Source: Deinococcus sedimenti (GTDB lineage: Bacteria; Deinococcota; Deinococci; Deinococcales; Deinococcaceae). From it: a stretch of DNA of 64,000 nucleotides. Position numbers and translations under genes: made by a program. Below, piece by piece: positions 36,139-46,771 of this stretch (the first letter of the stretch is position 1; every line of letters starts with the position of its first letter). Under the pieces are notes generated by a model. It was not told the origin of the DNA. It did no database searches and saw nothing but the letters and a program-made list of their open reading frames with translations. The DNA lies in the NCBI RefSeq assembly GCF_014648135.1, contig NZ_BMQN01000002.1, positions 248,001-312,000 of the forward strand, in the 5' to 3' direction.

Positions 36139-36825
36139 ATGCTCGACGCCGAAACCCTCGAAGCCGGTTCCACGCGCCCCATCACGCTGCTGCTCGTGGA
36201 TGACCACCCGGTCGTGCGCAAGGGCACGCGTGAACTGCTGGAAAGCGAGGCGGACCTGCGCGTGATCGGCGAGGCAGGCAGCGGCGAGGAGGCCATCCTG
36301 CGCGCGCGGGAACTGACGCCCGACGTGATCCTGATGGACGTCAGTATGCCCGGCATGAACGGCATTGACGCCACCCGCGCCATCAAGGCCGAGCGGCCCG
36401 GCGTGGGCGTGCTGGTCCTGACCAGCTACGACGACGACGCGTACGTGTTCGCGCTGCTGGAGGCGGGCGCCGCCGGGTACCTGCTGAAGAACGCCTCTGA
36501 AGACGACTTGCTCGGCGCCGTGCGCGCCGTGGCCGCCGGGGAGAGCGCGCTGCACCCCAGCGTGGCGAAGAAGGTCCTGGAACGCTTCAGCACCCACACC
36601 ACCCCCACGCCCCCCGAGGACGACCTGAGCCCCCGTGAACTGGAGGTGCTGCGCGTGGCTGCCACCGGTCGCACGAACAAGGAGATCGCCCGGGACCTGG
36701 ACATCAGCCCCCGCACCGTGCAGGTGCACCTGGCGAACATCTTCTCCAAGCTGGGGGTCGGGAGCCGCACCGAGGCGGTCCTGTACGGCATCAAGCGCGG
36801 CTGGATCGACCCGAAGAACCTGTAG
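36139..36825 (+). CDS. NarL/FixJ-family response regulator
   Basis: 228 aa. Receiver domain with acidic pair D21/D22 and phosphoacceptor D67 (ILMDVSMPG), a linker, then a LuxR-type helix-turn-helix (about 165-220: [22 protein letters not shown]). Partner of the histidine kinase that follows after 7 bases. ATG 36139 is preceded by TATCCT with 6 bases between, a leaderless layout matching that of the thrS leader. Target genes unknown. Confidence 0.94.
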   Translation: MLDAETLEAGSTRPITLLLVDDHPVVRKGTRELLESEADLRVIGEAGSGEEAILRARELTPDVILMDVSMPGMNGIDATRAIKAERPGVGVLVLTSYDDDAYVFALLEAGAAGYLLKNASEDDLLGAVRAVAAGESALHPSVAKKVLERFSTHTTPTPPEDDLSPRELEVLRVAATGRTNKEIARDLDISPRTVQVHLANIFSKLGVGSRTEAVLYGIKRGWIDPKNL

Positions 36826-36832
36826 GCGGCGC

Positions 36833-39727
36833 GTGACCGGGATGCTTCCACCCTTCCCGATGGCCCTCTCGCAGGCGGGCAGCGTGGCCGCGTTCGCCCG
36901 CGAACTCGCCGCTTACGCCTGCCCGGTGCTGCACGCGCACGGCGTCCGCGTGTGGGTTGTGCAGGACGCCGCCCTGACGCCCGCTGCCGAGGAGGGGCGT
37001 GGCCTGGCCCTCAGCGACGGCACCCTGGCACAGGAAGCCCTGACCGTCGGGGTCCTCATGGAGGACGGCATGCTCTCGGCCCTGCCGTTCGGCTGCGGCG
37101 TGCTGGAAGCCGTGGGCGCCAGCCCCGAGGGCCTGCACGCCCTGCTGGGCGCCGCGCCCCTGCTGGCCCTGGCGGTCGAGGGCGTCCAGGCCCGCGAGGC
37201 CAGGCGCGGCCACGGCCGCATCGCCGAGACCGTCGAGGGCCTCGTGCGGCGCCTGGGCGGCAGCCTGGACCTGCCCGAGGTCCTGACCGTCACCGCGCAG
37301 AGCGCCGCGCTGGCCCTGGGGTTCCGCCGGGCGTTCGTGGCGCTGTTCAGCGAATTTCAGGAGGGCGGCCGCGCCCGCACCGGCGAGGTCTTCACGCACG
37401 GCTTCGACGAGGAATTTCGCGGCGGGATCGGCGTGGGTCCCGTCACCTTCGAGGCCCTGGTCCGGCGCGGCGAGGCCATCCGCTTCGAACGGCTCCGCGA
37501 CGCCGGCACCCCCCTGGCCCGTGGCCTGGAGGAACTCGCGCCGCACGCTGCCGTCATCGCACCCCTCTCGGCCCGCGGGCAGGCCCTGGGACTGCTGTAC
37601 GTGGATACCCAGCAGCCCGGCGCGGGGGCCAGCGAGGACGACGCGCGGCTGGTCCTCGCGCTGGCCGAGCAGGCGTCCCTGGCCATCGACAACGCCCGCC
37701 TGTACGGCATCGAGACCCGCAAACGCGAGGCGGCCGAGGCGCTGCGCGAGGCAGGTGCCGCCCTGGCGGGCAGCCTGCACCTGAGTGACACCCTGACCCG
37801 CGTGCTGGAACGCGCCACGACCCTCTTCCACGCGGACGCCGCCGCCGTGTACGAACGACAGCCCGACGGGCGCACCGTGAACATCCGTTCCGCCGTGGGC
37901 CTCCCGAACGAGTACATGCTGCGCGTGCGCGCCAAGGTCGGCCTGGGCGTCACCGGGCGCGCCATCGCCGAGTGCCAGCCGGTCGCCGCGCGCGACCTCA
38001 CGCAGGCGCACCTGGGCGGCAGCAGCCGCTATACCCGGCAGCTGCTGGCCGCCGGACGCTACCCGTACCGGGGCGTGATCAGCCTGCCCCTGACCACCCG
38101 CGCGGGCGTGTTCGGCGCGCTGACCCTGTACTGGCAGAACGAACTGCCCCTGGACGCCGACGATCAGGCGCTGGCTGCCGTGTTCGCGTCGCAGGCGGGG
38201 CTGGCGATCGAGAACGCGCGCCTGTACGAGGAGGAACTGCGCCGCGAGAACGAGGCCGCGCTCCTGCTGAACCTGGGCCGCAGCCTCAGCGAGGACCAGA
38301 GTGACGCCGCCCTGGCCGACGCAGCCCGTCTGGTCACGCACGCCATGAACGCCACGCGCGCCCTGATCGCCCTGAGCGACGACACCGGCGCGTTCACGCG
38401 CTGCGCGACGTACAACATTCACGTGCCGCCGCAGGCGGACCTGCACGCCCTGGCCGCCCAGCTGGGCCGCGGCGCCCGCGCCCTCACGCGCCGCTACACC
38501 CTGGCCGTCGCGGGCAGCGGCCTGATCGTCCCCCTGCGGGCCGAGGCGCAGGGCGAGCGCGGCGAGGACCTCCTGCTGGGCTTCCTGTACCTCGACGATC
38601 CGGGCACCGAGGCCCCCGGCGAGCACCTGCTGGCCCTGGCGCGCAGCGTCGCCGACCAGATCACCCAGACCCTCGTGCGCGAACGCCTCCTGACCGAACT
38701 GGAACGCCAGGAAGCCCGCTACCGCCAGCTGGCCGAGGGCGCCCACGACCTGATCATCAGCACCGACGCGAGCGGGACCATCACGTACGCCAACCCGGCC
38801 GCCGGGACGCTGCTCGAACCCCTGACCGGGCCGCTGCCCGGCGCGAACTTCCTCGACCTGCCCACGCCCGACACCCGCCCCGCCCTGCGCGCCGCGTGGG
38901 CCAGCGCCCGGCGCGCCTCCCGCGGCAGCCGCAGCGAAGTGCAGATCGGCCCGCACCGCCTGGAACTGCGCGTGGGCGTCATGGACGGCGGGCGCGGCGT
39001 GCTGATCGTCGGGCGGGACCTCTCCGAACTCCAGACGCTCGCCGACGAGATCGCCCGGCGCGGACAGGCGCTGGAGGCCGCCACCAGCCGCACCGTCGAG
39101 ATGCGCACCTTCCTGACGCTGTTCACGCAGGCGCAGGAGGAGGAACGCCGCCGCATCAGCCGCGAACTGCACGACGACACCGCGCAGGTCCTGACCGCCA
39201 CCACCCGCCGCGTCGCCCGCCTCGCCCGCGAACTCGACGGGCCGCAGAAGGACCGCGCCGACGACATCCTCGCTGACCTGAACGCCGCCATCGACGGCGT
39301 GCGCCGCTTCGCCCGCAACCTCCGCCCCAGCGTGCTGGACGACCTGGGCCTCCTCCCGGCTCTGGAGTGGCTGGCCACGCAGGCCGCCACGCCCACCCGC
39401 CTGGAGGTCAGCGGGCAGGAACGCCGCCTGGACTCCGCGACGGAACTCACGCTGTTCCGCCTGTCGCAGGAGGCCCTGAACAACGTCGACAAGCACGCCG
39501 GGGCCCACACCGCCGCCATCCGCGTGGCGTTCCAGGCCGGGCACGTGCAGGTCGCCATCCGCGACGACGGCCGGGGCTTCACCACCGATCAGGCACAGGA
39601 ACGCGCACAGGCCGGTCACCTGGGCCTGATCGGCCTGCGTGAACGCGTCGCCCTGACCGGCGGCACCCTGGACGTGGACAGCAGCCCCGGCGCGGGCACC
39701 ACCCTGACCTTCACCCTGCCCGGCTGA
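36833..39727 (+). CDS. Large cytoplasmic NarL-type sensor histidine kinase (GAF-rich)
   Basis: 964 aa without membrane segments. Predicted order: N-terminal region (1-135), GAF 1 (about 140-290), GAF 2 (about 310-465), a divergent third GAF (about 476-620), PAS (about 628-735), dimerisation domain with phosphorylated H780 ([11 protein letters not shown]), and ATPase domain (about 870-964; [23 protein letters not shown]). It must sense a cytoplasmic cue and phosphorylate the adjacent regulator. GTG 36833 is the probable start, with ATG 36842 as alternative. Repeat copy 3 follows the stop by 14 bases. Confidence 0.92.
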   Translation: MTGMLPPFPMALSQAGSVAAFARELAAYACPVLHAHGVRVWVVQDAALTPAAEEGRGLALSDGTLAQEALTVGVLMEDGMLSALPFGCGVLEAVGASPEGLHALLGAAPLLALAVEGVQAREARRGHGRIAETVEGLVRRLGGSLDLPEVLTVTAQSAALALGFRRAFVALFSEFQEGGRARTGEVFTHGFDEEFRGGIGVGPVTFEALVRRGEAIRFERLRDAGTPLARGLEELAPHAAVIAPLSARGQALGLLYVDTQQPGAGASEDDARLVLALAEQASLAIDNARLYGIETRKREAAEALREAGAALAGSLHLSDTLTRVLERATTLFHADAAAVYERQPDGRTVNIRSAVGLPNEYMLRVRAKVGLGVTGRAIAECQPVAARDLTQAHLGGSSRYTRQLLAAGRYPYRGVISLPLTTRAGVFGALTLYWQNELPLDADDQALAAVFASQAGLAIENARLYEEELRRENEAALLLNLGRSLSEDQSDAALADAARLVTHAMNATRALIALSDDTGAFTRCATYNIHVPPQADLHALAAQLGRGARALTRRYTLAVAGSGLIVPLRAEAQGERGEDLLLGFLYLDDPGTEAPGEHLLALARSVADQITQTLVRERLLTELERQEARYRQLAEGAHDLIISTDASGTITYANPAAGTLLEPLTGPLPGANFLDLPTPDTRPALRAAWASARRASRGSRSEVQIGPHRLELRVGVMDGGRGVLIVGRDLSELQTLADEIARRGQALEAATSRTVEMRTFLTLFTQAQEEERRRISRELHDDTAQVLTATTRRVARLARELDGPQKDRADDILADLNAAIDGVRRFARNLRPSVLDDLGLLPALEWLATQAATPTRLEVSGQERRLDSATELTLFRLSQEALNNVDKHAGAHTAAIRVAFQAGHVQVAIRDDGRGFTTDQAQERAQAGHLGLIGLRERVALTGGTLDVDSSPGAGTTLTFTLPG

Positions 39728-39740
39728 GCAATCGGCTCAT

Positions 39741-39870
39741 ATGGACTCCGGTTGAAAGGTTTGCAAAATCTTTCAACCCGAGCGGAGCGAGGAGGAGAGA
39801 AACGGGTTCCGGTCGTGGAGTTGGCAACCCGGTGTGGTTCCGGGTTGTCAACGAAACAAGCGGAATCCGT
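39741..39870 (+). repeat. Small interspersed repeat, family 1, copy 3 (130 bp)
   Basis: Best structured copy: ends ATGGACTCCG / CGGAATCCGT. First stem GGTTGAAAG/CTTTCAACC (39750-39778) extended by inner pairs; second stem CAACCCGG/CCGGGTTG with a 7-nt loop (39825-39847). It fills the gap between the kinase gene and the convergent VOC gene, ending one base before the latter's stop codon. Confidence 0.85.
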
Positions 39871-39871
39871 A

Positions 39872-40417
39872 TCAGCGGCGCAGCAGGTCCTCGATGGCGT
39901 CGGCCAGATGCTCGGGGCTCAGGTGGGCGTCTCCGCGCGCCACGCGCAGTTCATAGGCGCGGCGCAGCACGTCTGCGTCCCGCCAGCCTTCGGGCGTCTG
40001 GAACTTGTAGCAGGCCAGTTCGACCTTCATGCCGTTCGGATCGCGGAAGTAGATGGAATCCATGAAGCCCCGGTCGCGTTCCAGCACCTCGATCCCGCGT
40101 GCCCGCAGCCGCGCCGGGGCGAGCTGGAAAGTCGCGCGGGACACGGTGAACGCCAGATGCTCCACGGTGCCCGGCTCACGCGGGGCGTCTCGCCCGGCGT
40201 CCACGCGGCCCTCGTCGGTGAAGACGGTCAGCAGGCGGCCGTCGCCGGGGTCGAAGTACAGGTGGTTCTCGGCGGGGTTGCCGAGGTTCGGCTGTTCGAA
40301 CACGAATGGCATGCCCAGCACGCCCTCCCAGAAGTCCAGGGTGCTCTGGCGGGTGGAACCGACGATGGTGACGTGATGCAGGCCCTGCACCTGCACCCGG
40401 GGGTCGCTGCGGGTCAT
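39872..40417 (-). CDS. VOC (glyoxalase/dioxygenase) family protein
   Basis: 181 aa. Two beta-alpha-beta-beta-beta modules: LHHVTIVGSTRQSTLDFWEGVLGM and VEHLAFTVSRATFQL, with DPNGMKVELACY ending in the metal Glu. Possible metal ligands are the first His pair, the His of EHLAF and this Glu, as in ring-cleavage-type dioxygenases. A C-terminal helical tail of about 45 residues follows. Substrate unknown. TAGCCT lies 5 bases before ATG 40417. Confidence 0.85.
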   Translation of the reverse strand: MTRSDPRVQVQGLHHVTIVGSTRQSTLDFWEGVLGMPFVFEQPNLGNPAENHLYFDPGDGRLLTVFTDEGRVDAGRDAPREPGTVEHLAFTVSRATFQLAPARLRARGIEVLERDRGFMDSIYFRDPNGMKVELACYKFQTPEGWRDADVLRRAYELRVARGDAHLSPEHLADAIEDLLRR

Positions 40418-40433
40418 GCGTCAGGCTACCGCG

Positions 40434-41462
40434 TCAGCCGTAGCGCTTCAGGAACTCGTCGCGGGGGAGCCACGCCATTTTCGGGGTGTCCTCGCTGGGC
40501 GCGCGGGTCGTGCCGTACGCGACGCGCAGCAGCCGGAAGCCCAGCCCGTACCAGCGGGCCGTGGCCGGGGGGAGGTCCAGCAGCGTGAAGCCCGCCTGCG
40601 CCAGCGGCGCGTGGAAGAGGGTCACCGCGAACACCGCCTGCGCGTCCTGCAACTCCGGGCGCTCCTGCAACGCCGCGCCGACGTCGCGCAGGCTGCGCAG
40701 GTACGCACGGTACGCGGTCAGGGCGCTGCGGGACGCGAGGCCCACGATGCGCGGCGAGTGCAGGTGCAGTTCCGCCGTGTGGGCGCTGCGCGGCAGGGGC
40801 AGCGGTGCGGGCGCGTGGTCCAGCGGCGCGACCCGCATGACGGCGTCGGCGCGCTGCGCGAGGTCAATCACGCCATGCTGCCGCGCGAAGCGGTCCTCGA
40901 CCAGCCGCATGTACCCGCGCAGGAACAGGTCGCGGCCCGTGCCCGTCCGCAGGTCCGGCACGTCACGCACCGGGACGGCGCGGTAACCCAGGCGCTTCAG
41001 GTCCGCCAGCAGCGCGGGCAGCTGAGCGGGGGTGGCGGTCAGCAGTGCCCCCGGCGCGGGCCGGTCGGCCGTGGGGGGCAGCGCATGCAGGCCTCGCCGG
41101 CCCAGCGCCGCCAGTGTCCGCAGGTCCGGCGGGGTGGCCCAGGTGGTGACCGGCTGCCCGGCCAGGACGTCCAGCAGTGAGGCCCCGGCCGGGTTGCCCT
41201 GCCCCCCGACCTCGTGCTCGGCGAGGTCCGCACGGTCCGCCTCGCGGGCCAGGGCAGGCGAGAGGAGCAGTGTGGCGCGCACCCCCGCTTCATTCAGGAC
41301 GTACAGGGCGTCGGACAGCTCGGCGCGGGTCGTCACGGGCACACTCAGGCCGACGCGTGGATCGCCCGGGTGACCACCCTGCCACGCGCCGCCCTGACCG
41401 GCCCGGAGCGCCGCGCGCAGGGCCGCGCCGCCCGGCTGCAGAAGAGGGGAGTGTGGGGGCAT
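40434..41462 (-). CDS. Inactive NodB-like protein with C-terminal YkoP-type domain
   Basis: 342 aa. The N-terminal half follows the fold pattern of polysaccharide deacetylases (GLSVPVTTRAELSDALYVLNEAGVRATLLLSP, HEVGGQGNP, LKRLGYRAVPV), but the catalytic Asp pair (TFDDGP) and metal His motif are missing. The C-terminal about 120 residues (VFAVTLFHAPLAQAGFTLLDL to RDEFLKRYG) look like the YkoP-type domain found near glycosyltransferases. Likely an enzymatically dead partner in glycan or glycolipid synthesis. ATG 41462 has TACAGT 8 bases upstream; a longer start at 41516 is possible. Confidence 0.65.
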   Translation of the reverse strand: MPPHSPLLQPGGAALRAALRAGQGGAWQGGHPGDPRVGLSVPVTTRAELSDALYVLNEAGVRATLLLSPALAREADRADLAEHEVGGQGNPAGASLLDVLAGQPVTTWATPPDLRTLAALGRRGLHALPPTADRPAPGALLTATPAQLPALLADLKRLGYRAVPVRDVPDLRTGTGRDLFLRGYMRLVEDRFARQHGVIDLAQRADAVMRVAPLDHAPAPLPLPRSAHTAELHLHSPRIVGLASRSALTAYRAYLRSLRDVGAALQERPELQDAQAVFAVTLFHAPLAQAGFTLLDLPPATARWYGLGFRLLRVAYGTTRAPSEDTPKMAWLPRDEFLKRYG

Positions 41463-41547
41463 CGGCGTCGACTGTAGCGCGCTTGGGGGGGCAGATGAGC
41501 GGCGCGCGTCACCCACCCCCGGAGCGTGAGGCTGATTTCTGAGCCTA

Positions 41548-41589
<42 letters not shown>

Positions 41590-41644
41590 AGGAATCCTTA
41601 AACTTTCCCGTGGGGCGTGTCACCCTGACCCGAGGCGGAACCGC

Positions 41645-42826
41645 ATGAGGCCGCTGCGGATCGGTCTGTTCACCGACACGTTCCTGCCGGATCAGAACGG
41701 TATCGTGACCAGCGTGGCGCTCCTGAGCGACGAGCTGCGCGCCCAGGGACATCACGTGGACGTGGTGGCCCCGGACTTCCCCGAGCACATCGACACCCGC
41801 AGGGACGTCATGCGCGTCGACAGCATCCGGTACATGTTCCTGCCCACCTACCGGCTGGCGTGGCCCACCCGTAAGGACTTCACGCACCGCTACGACGTCA
41901 TCCACACGCACACGCCCCTGACGCTCGGTCTCGCTGGCGCCCGGCTGGCCCGCAAGTGGGATATCCCGCACGTCGCCACGTACCACACGCACATCGAGGC
42001 GTACACGCACTACGTCCCCGGCATGACGACCCTGCAGCACCACACCGGCGTCGTCACCCGGGCCATGGCCCTGCACTACGGCAAGGCCGACGCGGTCATC
42101 ACCCCGACCGCCGGCATGATGGACGTCCTGGCCGCCATGAAGGTCCGCAACCCGGTCGTGATTCCCACCAGCATCGACCCGCGCGTCCTGAACGCCGCGC
42201 CCGCCGTGCAGAGCCCCTGGCCGGAAGGAAAACGCCGCCTGCTCAGCGTGGGCCGACTCGCGCGTGAGAAACGCTTCGATCACGTTCTGGACACCCTGGC
42301 CGGACTGCCCGACGCGCACCTCGTCCTGCTCGGCGAGGGCCCGGAACGCGACCACCTCGAAGCGCACGCTGCCCGCATCGGCGTAGCGGACCGCGTGACC
42401 TTCCTGGGCGTGCGGCCCTGGACTGACATCGGCGCGTTCTACCGCCTCGCAGAACTGTTCGTGTTCGCCAGCGATACCGAGACGCAGGGACTGGTGCTGC
42501 AGGAAGCCCAGCTGATGGGCGTGCCGGTCGTCGCGGTCGGGGCGCGCGGCACCCTCAGCGGCGTCGCGCACGAACGCAGTGGGTACCTCGTCACGCCCGG
42601 CGATGTGAACGCCCTGATCGCCTACAGTCGCGACGTCCTGACTGACCCGGCGCTGTGGGCGCGCCTGTCAGCGGGTGCGCGCAGCTTCGGGGTGAGCACC
42701 ACTCCGCACGGCGTGGCGCAGCGCGTCCTGGACGTCTACAGCCACGTGCTCGGCATGCCGCGCGCCATCGCCTTCCCTGACGAGATCAGCGGTCATCCCC
42801 GAAGTACCCTCGCGTATGACCAGTGA
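41645..42826 (+). CDS. Family 4 glycosyltransferase (glycolipid type)
   Basis: 393 aa GT-B enzyme. The N-terminal domain starts [20 protein letters not shown]; the C-terminal nucleotide-sugar domain has [12 protein letters not shown] and the E-x7-E region [17 protein letters not shown]. Very like diacylglycerol glucosyltransferases that make membrane glycolipids, which are abundant in Deinococcus. ATG 41645 starts the conserved N-terminus. Its last 41 bases overlap the convergent GT2 gene. Confidence 0.9.
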   Translation: MRPLRIGLFTDTFLPDQNGIVTSVALLSDELRAQGHHVDVVAPDFPEHIDTRRDVMRVDSIRYMFLPTYRLAWPTRKDFTHRYDVIHTHTPLTLGLAGARLARKWDIPHVATYHTHIEAYTHYVPGMTTLQHHTGVVTRAMALHYGKADAVITPTAGMMDVLAAMKVRNPVVIPTSIDPRVLNAAPAVQSPWPEGKRRLLSVGRLAREKRFDHVLDTLAGLPDAHLVLLGEGPERDHLEAHAARIGVADRVTFLGVRPWTDIGAFYRLAELFVFASDTETQGLVLQEAQLMGVPVVAVGARGTLSGVAHERSGYLVTPGDVNALIAYSRDVLTDPALWARLSAGARSFGVSTTPHGVAQRVLDVYSHVLGMPRAIAFPDEISGHPRSTLAYDQ

Positions 42827-43460
42827 TGTTCCTCACGTGCTGCCACAGGAAGGGCAGCACGCCCCGGTCCAGGCGCCGCGCGCTCGTCTCCACCAGCGCG
42901 CGGCGCACGTAGGCGATCTCGCCGGTGCGGGCCAGTTCCTCGCCCAGGATCACGTCCTCGTACGCCTCCACCTGCGGGTACCCGCCCACCAGGAGCGCCG
43001 CCTCTCGCGAGAAGGCCATGTTCGCGCCCGCCAGATTTGGGCGCCCGATCACGCGCGCCACGTGCAGGAACGCGCTGTAACTCGTTCCCGACGCCAGCGC
43101 CCAGTGCCGCGCCACACCGGAAAACCGCATCGGGCCGTACAGGGCCGTGCGGCCCGGCGCGGCCCCGTTCAGGGCCTCCAGCCAGTGCGGGACCGGCAGC
43201 GAATCGGCGTCCGTGCTGGCCACCCAGTCCGTGCGCGCCGCCTCCAGACCCATCTGACGGGCGCGGGCCACACCCCGCTCCTCGCAGCGCAGCACCCGCG
43301 CGCCGGCTGCCCGGGCGATTTCCATGGTCGCGTCACGGCTGCCGTTATCGACCACGATCACCTCGCGAGGCGGGAGGGTCTGCCGTTCCAGCGCGCGCAG
43401 CGTGAGGGGCAGGTACTTCGCCTCGTTGCGGGCGGGAATGACAACCGTGAACTCGGGCAC
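42786..43460 (-). CDS. Family 2 glycosyltransferase
   Basis: 224 aa GT-A enzyme: [33 protein letters not shown], the metal DAD in ASTDADSLP, and [12 protein letters not shown]. No strong membrane segment, so probably peripheral. Start chosen at GTG 43460 because TAGGGT (43467-43472) lies 6 bases before it; GTG 43466 would touch that box. Overlaps the 3' end of the GT4 gene tail to tail, so mutual transcriptional interference is possible. Confidence 0.88.
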   Translation of the reverse strand: MPEFTVVIPARNEAKYLPLTLRALERQTLPPREVIVVDNGSRDATMEIARAAGARVLRCEERGVARARQMGLEAARTDWVASTDADSLPVPHWLEALNGAAPGRTALYGPMRFSGVARHWALASGTSYSAFLHVARVIGRPNLAGANMAFSREAALLVGGYPQVEAYEDVILGEELARTGEIAYVRRALVETSARRLDRGVLPFLWQHVRNITGHTRGYFGDDR

Positions 43461-43513
43461 CTTCACACCCTAGCAGGCCGGGACGAATGTGCCCAGGCAC
43501 GCCGGGGTCAGCC

Positions 43514-44719
43514 GTGACGGTACGCCGGTCCTTCGTGGACCGCCTGCCGCTGCGACCGGAGACACTGGGGCCACTGCTGGCCGCCATGGTCACGCTGGCC
43601 ACCGCCGAAGTGGTCCGCAGCGGCATCTACGGCGGGTACCTGACCCAGGCGGTCGACACCCACTTCGGGCTGCCGCTGGCGCTGGGAGGCGTGGCCTACA
43701 CGGTCCATTTCGCGACCGACACCGTGATGCGCGGTCCGGCCGGCGTCATGATCAACCGGTTCGGCCTGCGGGCCGCGATGCTCGGCGGCGCCCTGCTGAG
43801 CGTCCTGGCGATCGCGCTGTTCATGGTGGCGCACACCAGCTGGCTGTTCCTGCTGGCCGCCGCCCTGCACGGCCTGGGCTTCGCCGTCATGTGGCCCGGC
43901 ACCATGAACTTCGCTGCGGACGCCGCCCGCGACGGGTACCACGGACGCGCCCTGACCCTGGTGGGTACGGCCATCACGCCGTTTTCCGGCCTGGGGTTCC
44001 TGCTGTTCGGCGCGCTGGCCAAACGCGACGACAACGTGCCGCTGCTGGTCGCGCTGGCCCTGCTGACCCTGGGGGCCCTGCTGGCCCTGCTCGTCCCGGC
44101 CCGGCGGGTCCTGCAGCCCCGCGAGGAGGACGCGGGCGGTCCGCAGCCCGTCCGTTCGGTGACGCGCGCGCTGGTGCCGCTGCTGCCCGCCGCGTTCATG
44201 CAGACCATGACCATGTCGCTGCTGGGCCCGCTGCTGTTCCGCATGGCGCCCGACCTGGGCCTGAACTACTGGGGGCTGGTGGGCCTGCTGGTGGTCGGCG
44301 GCGGCGTCGCCTTCGGCAGCATGCCCCTCACCGGCCGATTCGCGGACCGTGGACGCGCCCGCCTGGGCGTCATGGTCGGGTACGGCCTGCTCAGCCTGGG
44401 TTTCCTGGGCTTCGCCATGACCCCGCAGCAGTGGGTGCTGTACCTGCTGGCCGTGGTGGCCGGGCTGGGCTACGCGTTCCTGACGCCCGCGTGGGCGGCG
44501 CTGGTCACTCACGTGCTGCCCGCCGAGCAGCGGCCCGCCGCGTGGGGCGTGCTGATGACCGTGGAGAACGGCGGCATGGCCCTGGGGCCACTGATCGGCA
44601 CCTTCGCGCTGGGGCAGGCGGGCGTGCCCGGCCCGTTCATTGTCGGCGCGGTTCTGGCGGCCGTCACGGCCGGTGGGTACGCGGCGTTCGGGCGGGCGTT
44701 CCGTGGCGCGGCGGCGTAG
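43514..44719 (+). CDS. Major facilitator superfamily transporter
   Basis: 401 aa with about 12 membrane segments. The inter-helix motif appears as [14 protein letters not shown] after helix 2 and in the second half as [12 protein letters not shown]. Substrate unknown; its place among glycosyltransferase and deacetylase genes suggests export of an envelope precursor, but it could be an unrelated drug efflux pump. GTG 43514 has a GGGG-type ribosome site; ATG 43487 is the alternative. Overlaps the deacetylase gene by 17 bases. Confidence 0.85.
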   Translation: MTVRRSFVDRLPLRPETLGPLLAAMVTLATAEVVRSGIYGGYLTQAVDTHFGLPLALGGVAYTVHFATDTVMRGPAGVMINRFGLRAAMLGGALLSVLAIALFMVAHTSWLFLLAAALHGLGFAVMWPGTMNFAADAARDGYHGRALTLVGTAITPFSGLGFLLFGALAKRDDNVPLLVALALLTLGALLALLVPARRVLQPREEDAGGPQPVRSVTRALVPLLPAAFMQTMTMSLLGPLLFRMAPDLGLNYWGLVGLLVVGGGVAFGSMPLTGRFADRGRARLGVMVGYGLLSLGFLGFAMTPQQWVLYLLAVVAGLGYAFLTPAWAALVTHVLPAEQRPAAWGVLMTVENGGMALGPLIGTFALGQAGVPGPFIVGAVLAAVTAGGYAAFGRAFRGAAA

Positions 44720-45419
44720 GGCGCTCGGCGGGGCGGCGTTCCTGCTGGTGCCCGCCGTGCTCGCGGAACTGCTGGGCCGCGCCGCCGGGTGGGGCGCGCT
44801 GGGACACGGACCCCGCGACGGCTGGAAGGTGGCCGTGACCTTCGACGACGGACCGGGTGACCGCACCCGTGAACTGCTGGAGATTCTGGCGCAGTACGGC
44901 GCGCGCGGCACGTTCTTCGTGACCCGACCGGCCGCTCAGGCCCACCCGGAGCTGCTAGACGCCATCGAGGCCGCCGGGCACACCCTGGACGCCCACGGCG
45001 TCTGGCACCGTCACGCGCTGACCCTGACGCCCTGGATGGAGTGGGCGCAGGTCGCGTGGCACCCCCGCCCGCAGCGGGTGGGCCTGCACCTGTACCGCCC
45101 TCCGTACGGGGGGCACAGCCCGCTGACCCGCCTGTTCGCCCGGCTGGCGGGACGGCAGGTGGCGCTATGGGACACCGAGAGCCGTGACTGGACGGACGCC
45201 GAGCCCGCATCCTTGGCCGCGCAGACCCTGGCGCGCGTGCAGCCGGGCAGCGTGATCCTGCTGCACGACGGTCCGGCCGGAACGCCCGCGCTGCTGGACG
45301 CGCTGCTGCGCGGCCTTCAGGAGCGTGGGCTGGCGGTCGTGCCCATGCATGAACTGCCCCCGCAGCGCATCATCCTGCTCGGCGGGCTGAAGCGTCTACG
45401 CGACAGTTACGGCGCGTGA
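44703..45419 (+). CDS. Polysaccharide deacetylase (NodB domain)
   Basis: 238 aa. A membrane anchor or signal (about 8-28) precedes the NodB domain. Motif 1 TFDDGPG is intact; the metal His motif appears as DAHGVWHRH; motif 3 is RPPYG and motif 5 ILLHDG. It would remove acetyl groups from a wall or surface glycan. It is the catalytically complete counterpart of the inactive NodB-like protein at 40434. GTG 44703 overlaps the transporter gene, so they are cotranslated. Confidence 0.9.
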   Translation: MARRRRALGGAAFLLVPAVLAELLGRAAGWGALGHGPRDGWKVAVTFDDGPGDRTRELLEILAQYGARGTFFVTRPAAQAHPELLDAIEAAGHTLDAHGVWHRHALTLTPWMEWAQVAWHPRPQRVGLHLYRPPYGGHSPLTRLFARLAGRQVALWDTESRDWTDAEPASLAAQTLARVQPGSVILLHDGPAGTPALLDALLRGLQERGLAVVPMHELPPQRIILLGGLKRLRDSYGA

Positions 45420-45428
45420 CACCCGTGT

Positions 45429-45465
45429 GAGGCGGGGAGGAGGTGGTCCCCCTCATCCCCGCCTC
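45429..45465. terminator. Bidirectional hairpin terminator
   Basis: Perfect 10-bp stem GAGGCGGGGA / TCCCCGCCTC between the convergent deacetylase and recR genes. Confidence 0.65.
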
Positions 45466-45473
45466 TCTGCTGA

Positions 45474-46079
45474 TCAGCCCTGCGGTTTGCTGACGCGCTG
45501 CCGCCCGGCCAGCGCGCGGCCCAGCGTGACCTCGTCGGCGTACTCCAGCGCGCCGCCCACCGGCAGGCCGTACGCGATGCGGCTCACGACTGCGCCCAGG
45601 GGCTCCAGCAGCCGCTGAAGGTACAGCGCGGTCGCGTCACCCTCCACGGTCGTGCCGGTCGCCAGGATGATCTCCTGCCCCTCCTGCACGCGTGGCAGCA
45701 GTGGGCGGATGTGCAGTTTGTCCGGTCCCACCCCGTTCATGGGGCTCAGTACGCCGTGCAGCACGTGATACAGGCCGCGGTACTCGCCGCTGCGTTCGAT
45801 GGCGATCACGTCGCCGGGTTCCTCCACGACGCAGATCACGCTCTGGTCGCGGCTGGGGTCGCTGCACACGTCGCAGCGGTCCGCATCCGTGATGTTGAAA
45901 CACACCGGGCAGGTGTGCAGGTCCCGCTTGGCTTCCAGCAGCGCCCGCGACAGGCGCTCGATGTCTTCGCGCGGCTGCTCGAACAGGTGGAACGCCAGCC
46001 GCTGCGCGCTCTTGGGCCCGATCCCGGGCAGACGCGACAGCTCACGGATGAGCGCCACCAACGACGGAGGGTACTTCAC
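45474..46079 (-). CDS. recR: Recombination mediator RecR
   Basis: 201 aa. Helix-hairpin-helix (LPGIGPKSAQRLAFHL), C4 zinc finger C57, C60, C69, C72, then a TOPRIM domain (VICVVEEPGDVIAIE). RecR forms a DNA clamp with RecO and loads RecA in the RecF pathway, the main recombination route in Deinococcus, which lacks RecBCD. I chose GTG 46079, giving the usual MKYPPSL start; a further start at 46106 adds an unconserved Gly-rich tail. Downstream of ybaB as in many genomes. Confidence 0.96.
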   Translation of the reverse strand: MKYPPSLVALIRELSRLPGIGPKSAQRLAFHLFEQPREDIERLSRALLEAKRDLHTCPVCFNITDADRCDVCSDPSRDQSVICVVEEPGDVIAIERSGEYRGLYHVLHGVLSPMNGVGPDKLHIRPLLPRVQEGQEIILATGTTVEGDATALYLQRLLEPLGAVVSRIAYGLPVGGALEYADEVTLGRALAGRQRVSKPQG

Positions 46080-46185
46080 TTCAACCCCTTCACCACCACC
46101 GGCCACCGGGCCGGGCAGAATCGAACCACGTCAATGGGCGCGGCCACCCACCGCCCACCGGCAGGGGTGGCCGACCACGCCGGAA

Positions 46186-46476
46186 TCAGAAGCCGGGAAT
46201 GCCCAGGCCGCGCGTGGCGTCCTGCTGCAGGGCGTCCGCCTTCGCGCTGGCGTCCTGAAGGGCAACCAGAATCAAGTCCTCCAGCGCCTCGACGTCATCG
46301 GCGTCCACCGCCTCGGGCTTGATCTTCAGGGCCGTCACCTTCCCGTGGCCGTTCATGGTAACGGTCACGAGGCCGCTGGCGCTGCCCTCGACGGACTGCG
46401 CGGCAAGGTCCTCCTGAATCTTCGTGGCGGCCATCTGGGCCTGCTGCATCTGCTTCATCAGCTTCTTCATGTCCAT
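46186..46476 (-). CDS. YbaB/EbfC nucleoid-associated protein
   Basis: 96 aa, MDMKKLMKQMQQAQMAATKIQEDL, the characteristic N-terminal helix, followed by the beta-rich core (VTVTMNGHGKVTALKIKPEAVD). Dimeric DNA-binding protein usually encoded with recR, as here. ATG 46476 has the ribosome site AAAGGAG. No dnaX upstream; repeat family 2 copy B lies beyond its 5' side. Confidence 0.94.
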   Translation of the reverse strand: MDMKKLMKQMQQAQMAATKIQEDLAAQSVEGSASGLVTVTMNGHGKVTALKIKPEAVDADDVEALEDLILVALQDASAKADALQQDATRGLGIPGF

Positions 46477-46616
46477 GGTGCTTGCTCCTTTCACCCTGCG
46501 GGGAGGTCCTCACCTGGGCCCACCGGACCCGGGACCTCCCGGATGCCCCAGTGTAGCGCGGGCGCCCGGCGCGGCACTGAGCGGGCCGTCACCAGCCGGC
46601 TGTCCGTGCCTTCCTG

Positions 46617-46753
46617 ACAGCGGTATTCAGGGAGACTGAGGGGTTTTCTCAGTCTTCCTGAAACGAGCAGCGCGAGGACCCGCCGATATCAGCGGTCGGA
46701 AGTGAAGTTGAAGGGCGTGCCGTTGGCCCTTCAATGGAACTGGAAACCGCTGT
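46617..46753 (-). repeat. Small interspersed repeat, family 2, copy B (137 bp)
   Basis: Inverted relative to copy A, same length, same ends (ACAGCGGT/ACCGCTGT). The main stem is longer here (15 bp, 46626-46662, one G-T pair). Once the copies are aligned, the stem loop is AAAACCC in one and GGGTTTT in the other, i.e. the loop is inverted. Lies in the 295-bp gap between the peroxiredoxin and ybaB genes. Confidence 0.85.
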
Positions 46754-46771
46754 GACACATCAGCCTGAACC

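Noticed and set aside
36791..39619. 942-codon open frame antisense to the histidine kinase
   Set aside because: Shadow frame of low complexity with no recognisable motif; the kinase on the other strand is certain.
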